Source of the DNA: Argopecten irradians | Taxonomy: Eukaryota; Mollusca; Bivalvia; Pectinida; Pectinidae | Assembly: GCF_041381155.1 (NCBI RefSeq) | Contig: NC_091134.1 | Span: 56,307,944-56,371,943, forward strand | Direction: 5' to 3' | DNA: 64,000 bases | Notes under the pieces: generated by a model | Seen by the model: the letters and a program-made list of their open reading frames with translations, nothing else | Told to the model about the DNA's origin: nothing | The model's database searches: none | Part shown: in pieces, positions 1 to 10,090 of the stretch | Layout of the letters: every line of letters begins with the position of its first letter | How positions within the stretch are numbered: position 1 is the stretch's first letter | Position numbers and translations under genes: made by a program

Positions 1-224
1 ACCACCTACCTTATCTTTGTTTCGCAATTTCACACAACCGATAAATCAAATGACTACTTTCAGTATCATAGAACCGTAGACTTCTATTTGTGTCTGAAGC
101 CATTTTATTATGAGAACATTAGTAAAAGCTTTCTAAGACAATGGTAACTAGAACTGTAAACCGATAGCTGACTAATACCCCTTCCCCTGCTTTCTCTTGT
201 AAGAGGTGTCTGACTTGTTCTTAA

Positions 225-797
225 AAATATCATGGTCACAGCAAAAGTTGTCCGGACAAATTTTAACTTGTGTATATTGACCTTGTTGCCGTGGCGACTA
301 AAATTTTGACTAACGAAAACCTGCATGCTCATCCGAACATAATCCCAAACAATACTTTCAAATTTTATTGAAATTGATCTAGTAGTTTAGGTGGAGTTGT
401 AAGGACAAATTTTGAAACCAGTGTATAACGACCTGGTTACCATGGCAACAAAACTTTTGACAAACGGAAACCTGCTGCATGACTTGGGGACCAAAAGTGA
501 AAAAAGTGAAGAAAAAAACCTCCATGCATGTCTACAAAATGAAAAGTTTCATTGAAATCAATCCAGTGGTTTAGAGTTTTTAGAATTTAAAACCTGTGTA
601 TAGTAACCTAGTAACCATGGCAATCAAAATGAAAACCTGCATATCTACACATGGTCCAAAACAATACTGCAAAGTTTCATTGAAAATGACTCAGTAGTGT
701 AAGAGAAGTTGTCCAGATAAAATTAAGCTGTGTATAGTGATCTGGTTGCCATGTACACATGGTCCCCAAAAATACTGCAAAGTTTCATTGAAATCGG
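225..797 (+). repeat. degenerate ~150 bp tandem repeat, pearl-like core units
   Basis: About four diverged copies of a ~150 bp unit follow one another. Each has a 'gttgt-c-gacaaatttt' block, a 'gtgtatagtgacctggttaccatgg' type block and a 'aatactgcaaagtttcattgaaat' type block. The array runs straight into a GGAC microsatellite, the same order as in the complete elements at 33181-38860 and 58099-58827, so I read it as the 3' part of another element of that design. No capped 5' or 3' end was found. It lies downstream (minus strand) of the IAP exon at 1379-3363, so it is probably intronic. Confidence 0.6.
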
Positions 798-925
798 ACG
801 GACGGACGGACGGACGGACGAACAGACAGACATACAGATACACAGACAGAAAGGCAGAGAGATACACAGACAGACGGACACACAGACACACAGACACACA
901 GACAAACAGACACACAGACAGATAA
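797..925. repeat. (GGAC)n / (CAGA)n microsatellite
   Basis: Six GGAC tetramers are followed by a long CAGA/CACA-rich tract. The cysteine-, valine- and serine-rich 'proteins' that can be read from both strands here are artefacts of the repeat. Confidence 0.9.
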
Positions 926-1378
926 CATTTAGATTATTTTTAATATCAGCTTAAACACTATTTATTGGCCCAACTTAATCATAAAATACGAGCGTATAAT
1001 CGTATAAACATGTACTGTCAATGGCCCCAGTGTGACCAAAGATCTAAACCAAACCTATGAAGATTATTTGAATTTTCTTCAATTTTGGATGAGTCGAAAA
1101 TGTTAATTTTTTTACATACGGCGGACGATGCACGACAGTGGACAAAATGAGAAAAAAAAAGTTATATGCCTAAATTTAACTGATATGCATCATAAATTGT
1201 TTGTGTTTAATTTACACGATAACAAATGAAATTAAGCCAGGTGTCTTTTACTTTGCTTGTCAAGACAACCAGAAATACAATTGTTATGGTCCTCCTTTTA
1301 TAAAGCACTCATATCGAATGAACACTATTTTTAGTATTGAAATTTTTATTGGTATAAATGTATAAAGCATTAACTTAC
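926..1378. other. non-coding, probable intron
   Basis: AT-rich sequence with no coding signal. On the minus strand it directly follows the splice donor at 1378-1377 and is therefore probably the start of the next intron of the IAP gene that continues off the left edge. Confidence 0.5.
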
Positions 1379-3363
1379 CGACATCGTCGTGACTTTTGGT
1401 AGTGCACGGTGTAGACCGAGTCGCCTTTTTGCCAGTTGCCGTGGGCTACATTGCAGCTGAAACATATCACTACATCACTGTCACCAGTATAGTAGAATCC
1501 ATACTTAGCTAAAGTAACCGGCATCATTGGATTGTTCATTGGAAAGTTAAAGAACGTCTTCAGTCTCCCCCACTCATATACCATGGACTCGGTGACAGAA
1601 CAGACACCTATGGCCGCGATTACATCCAATGGAGCCTTGGTTTCTGAAGAAGTTGAATTGATAGTAAGTAACTGAGATCCACCGTCGGCACCCACTGCTC
1701 TGGATCCTTCCCGTTCATCGGATATTGTTTCATGAAGTGATGAACGATTGAAAGCCTTACTTTCACATCTATCATTATGGACTCCTAGTACTATACCTGA
1801 AGATAAATGCCTATCCCTAACATTTGATACATTTTGTTTGATGAAAGTTACTTCGCGTAACTGTCGTAACTGTCTGATGTGATTGAAACATGGAAGTTGG
1901 TTGTTTCCTGTAAAATAATTTCTGGTTTCATCAGCGACGTCGATATCATTGCTGTTTGGGGACAGGACCTTTTTCAGGACTATTTTCAAATTACTTTCTG
2001 ATCGAACTTCCATTCGAAGATTCTTGAAGAACTTTGGATTCCCAGAGGTTGTTGCATTCTTCTTACATCCATCAGTATGGTGTCTTCTCATAGCCTCGCT
2101 TGAGGTGGTTAGGGAGGTGTTCAAGCAGACGTCGTTACCTGTACAACAGTCTACGTCGAGGGATGCAGAGTTCAGCAATTCTTCATAAGTCAATGTGAAT
2201 ACATTCTCAAGATCACCTAAGACGCCAGGGAAGTCTGGTGTCTCACCATCACACATTTCTTTAATTTCTTCGCTTTGTTCTAGAGCAATACCTCCTCTCT
2301 TTGCAGTACCAATTTCGCCAGTTTCGAATGGCAGTTTGACTGTAATATCAGTTTCATTTGCTTCAAAGCCTTTTTCAGAAAACGTTTTTTCACAATATTT
2401 GCAGTTTTGTTCTCCATATCCAGGTCCATATGTGTGGTCCGTTTTACGAGTGCTTTTTGTTTCTGTTATGTGTAGTAATTTCTCTGAGTTTCGAATTGTA
2501 CTCGATGGAAGGTTTTCTGTAAAATTCCTTTTATTATCATTCCCGTGATCTTCTTTGCATTCCAATACATTTGTATCGAAGATGTGCTCCTTGGTATGAC
2601 GTAGTTTATTCGATTCAAGTTGAATCGTCTTACTTTCGGGTTTCTTTGTAACATCAAAGTGTATTTCTGATTTTCTTTTTTCGTTTGTCTGTTGGTGACT
2701 CTCCGCATCGTTTTCGGAAGGTTCTTCATTGTTTTGAGATTTATCTAAATCTAGATGATCCCTTCTAGCACTTCTATTATGACTTAAACTGGAAGTGCTT
2801 TGTATAGTTTTAGTGGAATCTCCTCTAGAGTAATTTTCTGTTGCAGTCGGTAATATGTCATGTGACCTATATATGTTTTGGGAATCATTTGGTTGTACAT
2901 TTTCTATTTCTCTGTGTTCTGTTGATATGTGCGGTCCATTCGTAGATTCGAATCCAATTTCCTCTGATGGATACTGAGTGCTTCTATCTGCATTGCTAAA
3001 TATATTGGCATTGCCTGTTACAAAGGTAAAATTTTCATCTTGTTCAGTTGAAGGTCCATCATGACTTGAATCGCGTGATTCTCCTACATGCTCATTTACC
3101 GTTCGTTCGAATACTTCAGCGCCTCCTATGTGCGTCGTTCTGTCATGCATTCTTTTGCAATTTCCTCTATCAGAAACGGCATGTTCACACAGGTTTTGTG
3201 TGTATTTGTCAGCTAGGCATTGACCTTCGTAGTATTTTATGAGTATTGCTATAATGAAGTCTCTAAATTCAAAAATAAGAGAAAGGATATTCTTTTCTTC
3301 AACTGCAGGTGGTAAACCATTACACAGAGCTTTGGTTTCTACCGATTCCAACAGAAAATGTTT
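1379..3363 (-). CDS. large exon of an IAP-like gene: low-complexity region plus BIR domain (gene continues off left edge)
   Basis: A 661-codon open stretch. The last ~65 residues form a BIR domain: [10 protein letters not shown] start, then CFSC, 16 residues, His, 6 residues, Cys, the full CCHC zinc-ligand set. The exon is bounded on the minus strand by an acceptor (TTTCAG at 3368-3364...) and a donor (CG/GTAAGT, GT at 1378-1377). The two bases left over at the donor match the phase of the equivalent plus-strand exon at 30092-32786, whose next exon supplies the BIR-closing Phe. The remaining ~590 residues are rich in Ser, Thr, Asn, Glu and Lys and look disordered, except for a hydrophobic helical start (~residues 1-60) and a lone CxxC (NCKYC). 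The ~200 residues before the BIR are recognisably related to the plus-strand paralogue. Expected role: binding of caspases or IAP antagonists through the BIR. The later exons (second BIR, RING) would lie left of position 1. Confidence 0.8.
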
Positions 3364-4249
3364 CTGAAATTTGAAAACAAAAGATATACTCATTCAGTAG
3401 TCAACACATGTCAATTTCAACGTGATAATATGTTGGAACAAACAACAAACTCTGACATTCACTACAATCTTGAGTTTGAGGAAACTGTTTCGGTCTTCGT
3501 CCGGAATTTTCGGTCTGAAAATTATAATTCCGGAATTTAGTCTCCGGTTGACTCCGAGTTTTAGTTTCACTCTTCAAGTTCCCATGCGTCCATGACAGTT
3601 TTATGTGGAAGCGTCTCAGTCACGCTAAATGGTCAATTTTACCATAATGGGTAGGCCCCCAAAAGAGTAAGTGTTTAGAATGAATGTATGAAGTATCTGT
3701 AATACTAGTTTTTATGTTACATTGATATGTCGACTCATTTTATGCTGTAAATCGGTAATTTTGGTCCGTCCCGCCAAATGTCAATCAGTGTCGTCTGTTT
3801 GTTTACAATACCATTAAATGTGGTTAACTAAGAAAGTTACGTAATAAGTTATGTTTAATAATAAATAATTCTATATTCCTATGATTATTAGTTGTAGAAT
3901 TGCTATAAACTAGTCATAATTTCATATTATAAGAGGTTGGTTATTCACACCTTGTTAGCACAGGGGCTTCTGAAATGAAATATGCTGTTAATAGTTGTAA
4001 GTGAAGTTTGCGTGCAGGTAAATGTTATGATTTACTGTCTCATATCTTTATTTCTACGCTGTATAAGATGTCTGGAATGATAGATAGTGTCCATGTGTAG
4101 TAATCTCATTTATTCTGTTTGCAGATTTCACCCCCTGTTCCAGCCTCATGTCAGGCTATATTTACCTAGTGGGGTTTGTGTATGTGCGCATACGAATAAA
4201 GAAGTTAGACTGTCTCTGCTAGTAGAACTTATTTTTGCCCAGACAGCAC
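3364..4249. other. non-coding, upstream of IAP exon
   Basis: No coding signal. The stretch 4120-4230 contains AATAAA followed by a T/G-rich tract ahead of the gag-like frame and could be the end of a degraded LTR, but no second LTR was found, so this is only a suggestion. Confidence 0.3.
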
Positions 4250-4425
4250 AGTGAAATTCTTCTGAAATCGGCCTGCAGGGAAATTCCTCTGAAATCAGCC
4301 TGCAGTGAAATTACCTTTGACACCGGCCTGCAGTAAAGTTACTTGTGAATCAGCATGAAGTGAAATTACTTAATAACTAGCCTGCAGTGAAAACTCTTCA
4401 AAATAACTCTGCATTGAACTTTCAT
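4250..4425 (+). repeat. ~27 bp tandem repeat, about six copies
   Basis: Six diverged units share the pattern gtgaaatt-ct--gaaat-ggcctgca. They sit directly upstream of the gag-like frame at 4486 and may be leader sequence of the same retroelement. Confidence 0.75.
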
Positions 4426-4485
4426 TGGCCATTAGATGTGAGTGTGTCCTACTGTCCTATTAACTGCTACATATGGTATTAACTT

Positions 4486-5307
4486 ATGGAAGTTCGAGCG
4501 AGTAGGAAAATGACAGAATCAGGTATCGCCTTGTATGAAGAGACTGTGTCTCGTCACACAACAAAATTATTAAAAATTAAAAAAGACATTGATTATATCA
4601 TACAGTCATCACAGAAGGTGGATCATTCTCAGAGTCAGCAAATTATTGATGATCTACAAAAACTCTTTGCTCGCTATGAAAGGAAATCTAAGAAGTTTGA
4701 ATTATTCTTACAAGGAACTCGTATCGAACAAAGTGCATTTGAGGAGTCTGCGCATCACCTCAATCTGTCAGCCTTGGGTGATAAAGTAGAGTACTACATA
4801 TAACATATAACATCCATATTGCCTACCAGATCACAAGTATCTAGTAAAACTTCACAAAGAAGTGGGATGTCTACATCTAGTCGTCTAACAGAAATGTTGG
4901 TTAAACATACCTCAAAAGTGGAGAGGGCAAGGTCTCGCATAAAGTTTGCACAAGAGGAAGCAGAGTTAGTGAAACAAGAGGTAGATTTGAAGGTACAAAG
5001 GAACATGTTAAATTTGAAAAGGGAATTGGAAGAAGCAGAGAATGGCGTCGGACCAAAATCAGCTAGTTTTCACACATTACATTATTTAGAGGATAATAAT
5101 CGAATTACTGTACAGCCTGACATTATGTCGCGTCCTGTTATCTCATCGCAGCCTAACGTTACGTCGCGTTCCGTCATTACATCACGGCCTGTTATTACGT
5201 CATGTCTCGACAATACTTCACGCCCTGATATTGCGTCACAGCCTGACATTGCGTCACAGCAACTGACATTATATATGCGTGAAATGAGAATGATATTTTT
5301 TCGCTGA
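4486..5307 (+). pseudogene. decayed retroelement gag-like frame (possibly BEL/Pao), interrupted by one in-frame stop
   Basis: Two open stretches, 4486-4803 and 4819-5307, lie in the same frame and are separated only by a TAA at 4801-4803 and a few sense codons. The first half is a charged helical segment (ISLYEE-like start, KLLKIKKDIDYI). The second begins with a Ser/Thr/Arg-rich stretch, then a highly charged coiled coil (RSRIKFAQEEAELVKQEVDL), then a string of six-residue SRPxIx repeats. Ser-rich plus Glu/Lys/Leu coiled coil is typical of the N-terminal gag region of molluscan and cnidarian BEL/Pao elements, which is the basis for the family suggestion. No protease, reverse transcriptase or integrase follows, so this is a fragment. 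A host coiled-coil gene broken by the stop is the alternative. Confidence 0.45.
5115..5262 (+). repeat. 18-bp coding minisatellite
   Basis: About eight copies of an 18-bp unit (cctgacattacgtcgcag-like) encode a six-residue SRPDIA/SQPDIA repeat inside the gag-like frame. The unit length is a multiple of three, so copy-number change keeps the frame. Confidence 0.8.
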
Positions 5308-6099
5308 AATGGCAAGGAACAACTAACATGTACAACGAATGTTGCCAAAAATTCAAATGACAACCATCAACACTACATGGTTACTGACACTTCCGCTACG
5401 TGGTCGTGAATCCAAATTTATTATTTTCGTTCCGATTTCCTTTTACTACCTGTCAGTGAGTTATTCCTAACGTCTCCTTTGACATCAGCTCACTATTGAC
5501 CTGCAGATGACGAAGTTTCTTCGTCGTTCGTCATCGTCTATGAAATAGGACTTTCTGCTTCGGTTAAGCTCTTAACGGTGTCCGTATAATGTGATGATTG
5601 GGTGTACTGTTCGATTTCGTTTTTGCTTCATTCGTACAAAGCTATGAAATGGGAAACAATTTCTACTAATTACTAACAAACACAAAATAAATGATACTTC
5701 AACCTCTCAAAACATTTTGATTCCTATTCAACTAACTTTATTGTTAGTCATAGTCACTGCTGATTGAAAACAATTCACAGTTAATAAACGTGGATCCAAC
5801 TTCAATCACATTAGATAGTGGTAAGCAATAATAATTTAAAAAATACAAAATAAACAATATGGATATTTGTTATATTGGTTAACGTTTGCATTAAAGTTAG
5901 GTTTGCATCAGAAGCAAGTATATTTAAAGTGAAGTGTATAAACAATGTATTTATAGAAGCATGGCTATTTATAGAATACAACCTCGTGACGTCATCGTGT
6001 CAAAATCTTACTATTTGCTCAATTCAATTTTAACATTATATTGATAAACAAAACTGCTTTTACTATAAAGAAGACTTGACTTGAAGTTGTGGTTTTATT
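5308..6099. other. non-coding
   Basis: AT-rich, no long open frame. It has short CGTCGTTCGTC-type stretches near 5510-5530 and nothing else that I can name. Confidence 0.4.
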
Positions 6100-6915
6100 C
6101 CATATTTTTTTCAAAATAGCGGTATATCATAATTGTAATGAAAACTTTTATGTATGAAAAAAAAAACTTCCATATGTGGATATAAAAAATAAGGATATTC
6201 TACACTCGAGATCACAAAATCTTGTTACTCTCGGGGAAAATATCCATATAATCTTTCATACTTTTTTCGTTTAAGCCATACAATACACACGTATCAGTAT
6301 TTTTTTCATTCAGTATTACATTGCCGCCATGCAATTTTATAACGGCATCAAAAACTGGGCATTTCCTCCGTAAACGTAGCATGTCGTATTAAGAAACCAG
6401 GCCGCTGCAAAATTTATTTTAAGTCCCTGCGTTCATATAACTTTTCCATGCAGCTTATTGAAACGGCGGGTAATGTTTATTGGGAATGATAATGATAGCG
6501 TCGAAGTATGAGATAAGAATAAAAGACTCTTTCTTATGTTGATATGAAGTATAAGGATATTCTATCCGAGCGTATACTATCCCTATCCTTCATACACACG
6601 TATGAAAGTGTATTTTTCTCTGATACTTCGACGTTTTATTGCTTTTTAATACTATAATTTTCCGCCATTTTGAAATAAATTCGAAAAAAATGCGACTTCA
6701 TGTCTATTCACCATGCATTAAAATTGCGTAATACAACACAAATCCCAATGTTTGTAAACCCAGCCGAGTTTCTGAAAAAAAAAACGTTGTTAAAACTGTA
6801 CTGAGAATATCGTAATTTTGTTGACGCTGTGACGTCACGAGGCTTTATTGCATGGGTAGCAATATAATGCAATACAGCTTCAGGCGACATCATGAGTGTA
6901 TTGCCCTAGACTAGA
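6100..6915. repeat. dispersed repeat, second copy at 24690-25110
   Basis: This stretch and 24690-25110 share several blocks in the same order: 'tatgaaggatagggat', a 'cacaaaat-ttgtt' block, 'tatttttctctgatac-ttgacg-ttttatt', 'gtaattttgttgacgc-g-gacgt' and 'gacat-atgagtgtatt'. A shared transposon family is the simplest reading. No coding capacity is visible in either copy. Confidence 0.55.
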
Positions 6916-8202
6916 CCAGCCAGTATTTCACGTGTAGGTACATGTATGAGAGAAATACATTTATGGCTATGAAGAATAGGGATAACAAAATGTACATTAT
7001 GAAAACCATTATGAAAGACCTTTGGAGAAAATATTTTTTCCACATTAATAAAAGAGATTGATAGTAAGTATTGTCTTGATGAATTTAAAGGGTTTGTGAC
7101 ACTCCAGCTATATTTTACATTTGCTTGTAGTTTGACCTTATAACTATTGACTGTCAAAGTTTTCCAACACTTTGAGAGTTGTTGATTTCTAGTCTACCAA
7201 AGGAAAAATGCCCTGTCGAAAAACTGTGGTCCCCATTGCTATGCATTCAAAGACAAAATAAACGTCAAGCAGTCTGAGAACATTTTGTCAATTTTATTAC
7301 CGGGAGAAATGGCAGCGAAGTTTTCCTATCGACATATTGGTATATCAAGTTTTTGAATATCAACAATAACCATTCAAAATCCGTTAAGAAGGAGGTTATG
7401 CATATATTCTACCGAGAATGGCGTCATGATACCTGGTGATTCCGATGCGTTTAGTTTATTTTCATACAGGAAATGAAATGCAAATTGAAATTGATTTTGA
7501 TTGTACAGTCTTGTTTGTATTTGACGGTTTTAATGCAGTCAGGTATTCGTGTATTTATCCTTTATGACTTTTTCCACAAATAATGGTCAGTCGTAAAAGT
7601 AAAGTGTGGGGTCACAGACTAAGTTAGTTAACAGTTTATTAAATATACAGTACAAAATAAGATATAAATTATTTTTTGATATATGGTTTACGTACTTTGG
7701 AGCTGGATACTTCTTTGGGTGTTCTTTCTTATACAATTACTTTCTATATATGTCTTAACTACTCTTTTTGTAATAAATAAACTTAAGGTATAGTTTTACT
7801 CTACATCAATGTCATTACATTTATACACGACATACTTGGGGTTTTCCTAGAGTAACAGCCAAACCATACGTCTATCTGTATCCTCTGCAGTTGTGAACAT
7901 GCAGCTCCTTCGTTTTGGCAATTTATATTTTATTACATATCGGACAGCTCTTTTGCCCCATATCTCGATAAGTGTACACACAATTCATGGAGTGTTAAAC
8001 ATTTGTTATCAGGATTTCAGTAAACTACACTATACAGTATACATATTATCACTTTTTGTGTCACAAACCCTTGAACTTTCCTTGAAAAAGGGAATTATAC
8101 TTAGCACACACAACAGTAAACACTGCATTAGTAACTTTAGCAAAGCATAATATGTCAACAAAGCAAAATAAAAACGATGGATGTAAAAATTTGCTGTATT
8201 AC
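6916..8202. other. non-coding; no RING or linker exon found
   Basis: Read on the minus strand for the missing C-terminal exons of the IAP segment at 8203-10090. No CxxC...CGH...CPxC RING pattern was found here or further left to 3400. Confidence 0.45.
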
Positions 8203-8354
8203 TGGTCGTGGATTCTGACAGCGCCTCCGATATTCTTGTTGTGCATACTGACAATATCGATACAATTTAATATGTTCTTGTAATGGATCGTCAGTAGCAT
8301 TCCAACTATGGACTCCGCCGCCACAGAAGTAACAGACCACGCGATCTCCAGGGC
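8203..8354 (-). CDS. IAP-like exon: second half of a BIR domain (zinc-binding part)
   Basis: Minus-strand exon with acceptor TTAG (8358-8355) and donor CCA/GTAAT (GT at 8202-8201), 152 nt. It encodes GPGDRVVCYFCGGG, then the His 16 residues after the second Cys, and a final Cys 6 residues later, so all four zinc ligands of a BIR are kept. The usual WFPRC is replaced by LYRYC. Phases (2 nt in, 0 out) are identical to the paralogous plus-strand exon 41317-41486, and it joins the exon at 9858-10090 in frame to give FFYEGPGD. The open frame runs past the donor to a stop near 8155, but that tail is hydrophobic and unlike IAPs. Confidence 0.85.
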
Positions 8355-9857
8355 CTAACAATAATAAAATCTTTGACTTTACCTTTACATATGATTCATA
8401 CTCTGATGACGAGTTCTCATTTTTTTATACAATTTATTTTTAAACATGATCCATACATACGCATCACATCCATACATTGACATACACATACTTGAATGTT
8501 TTTAATCCCTTCCCCACCTAAAGAATTTATGTAATTGATGCAGATTAATACACAGGTTCATAGAATATTGTATCATCAAAATAACGTAACGTTATATTTG
8601 TTTATTATTTTTCTGAATTTTTTGTCACTTCTCATTGGTCAAAAACCCGCCACGTGATCACCGATAAAAAACTATATTGCACGATTTTTCCGGAAGTAGT
8701 TTATAGAAAAAATACATTGCACGGATAGTTTTAGATAACGTTATCGTCTACGATACCAATACGCTTCGTGTACCTGGCGCTTTGAAACAAACGCTTTGAT
8801 AACCTGAGTTTGATGCGTAACCAAAAAATGTGATAGACGACGTTGATTTTTCCGGTTTCTATCAAAGATGATGATGACTTTCAGCTGATGACTACAGTTT
8901 AAAATTTTCAACATAAGCACGGTAGGAGAGAAGAAAATAATCGAATAACATTCGTTAAGCATCTGGAGCCATTGAATAATGAATAAAATTGATGTTTATT
9001 TTCAAAATTCCACCTAGGCTAGTAACAATAGGATTAGGCCTAGGCTAATCCTACTGTATTTATACGATTTCTATTTTACGGAATGGGGTACTAAGCTTAA
9101 GAGAATGTATCTTAATGTCAATCTAAATCTGTTAATACATGTTTGACGTCGAAGTGGATTATTTCAACGGAGAACCAACTATACATTTAATTGACAATTG
9201 CAATTTACAAACACGTATGAACCGGGTGCATGTAATAAAAACGTGAAGTGCATCAATTGATACTGTTTTCATATGTTGTTTTTAAATTGAACTTTTTACA
9301 AAATCATAAGATTGTAATTGTCATCACGAAGCAGAATTTACAATACGATTTAGTTTCACACTCATTTCAAAATGTAAAAAAATCCAGAAAAATAATAAAA
9401 CAGTTATAGCATTTTGATTTCGGTCAATACATGGTTATATCGACCACAACAAAATATCGATCTCGGACAACGTCCTCGGTCAATATTTTTTCTTTGGTCG
9501 ATATAACCATGCATCGACGACATGAAAATGCTATATTTGTATAATATAAAATGATTAAAAGTAAGTAACACAAATTCCTCTGGCAGGAAAAGGAAGATAA
9601 GACATATAAGGACGAAAGACGAGATAACTGTAATACATATATCAGTGAATGAATAAAACAAACCACATTCGTCAGCAATATTTCAGTTTAAGTTACAAGT
9701 CATTCTTTTTACGACTGCTTATATAGTATTCAAATTCATGTATTTGCTTATTCCTTTAAAATCCAGAAAAAAACGGTATAGACTTTGAAACACCCCATGT
9801 GCAATTCGAAAGAAGAGATCTATCTCGATCATATATATAATGATCACAAATATTTAC
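8355..9857. other. intron between the two BIR half exons
   Basis: About 1.5 kb of AT-rich intron on the minus strand. It contains the hairpin at 9429-9513. The open frames here follow from the palindrome and low complexity and show no domain. Confidence 0.7.
9429..9513. repeat. 85 bp imperfect palindrome (hairpin)
   Basis: The outer 17 bases catggttatatcgacca recur as a perfect inverted copy at the other end. The inner part (aaaatatcgatctcggac against its partner) pairs with only a few mismatches. A small fold-back or MITE remnant is likely. Confidence 0.8.
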
Positions 9858-10090
9858 CCTCATAGAAAAACCCTGCTTGAGCCAGTTCATTTCGTGACTG
9901 CCTCTTGTCAGGTGGATAGTTATATAAGGAAAGGATCCTGGCAATTAGATCTGCATATTCAGGACGACAAGGCTGGCCAGTATCCACATTTGTAGCCCCA
10001 GAAGTATTAGAATTATCTGGGTTAGTGTTTGATTGCTGCTTGGAGGTAGGCGGCCTCTTCGGCGGACCAGGCATTCCGACAGGGCTTTTT
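9858..10090 (-). CDS. IAP-like exon: Pro-rich linker and first half of a BIR domain
   Basis: Minus-strand exon with acceptor TTTTAG (ending 10091) and donor GAGG/GTAAAT (GT at 9857-9856), 233 nt. It encodes a Pro/Lys/Asn/Ser linker (KSPVGMPGPPKRPP) and then the BIR start PEYADLIARILSLYNYP, ending in AQAGFFYE plus one base. Splicing to 8203-8354 gives a complete BIR of the IAP BIR2 type, with the intron in the same place as in the plus-strand gene (40546-40992 / 41317-41486). Upstream exons of this gene were not found in the window. Confidence 0.85.

Noticed and set aside
691..954. Cys/Val/Ser-rich and Thr/Asp/Arg-rich open frames
   Set aside because: Direct translations of the GGAC/CAGA microsatellite.
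5400..8150. RING exon for the minus-strand IAP
   Set aside because: Searched on the minus strand for CxxC...CGH...CPxC; none found.
8155..8202. Extension of the BIR exon to the stop (IQQIFTSIVFILLC)
   Set aside because: A donor at 8202 with the same phase as in the paralogue is more likely; the tail is unlike IAPs.
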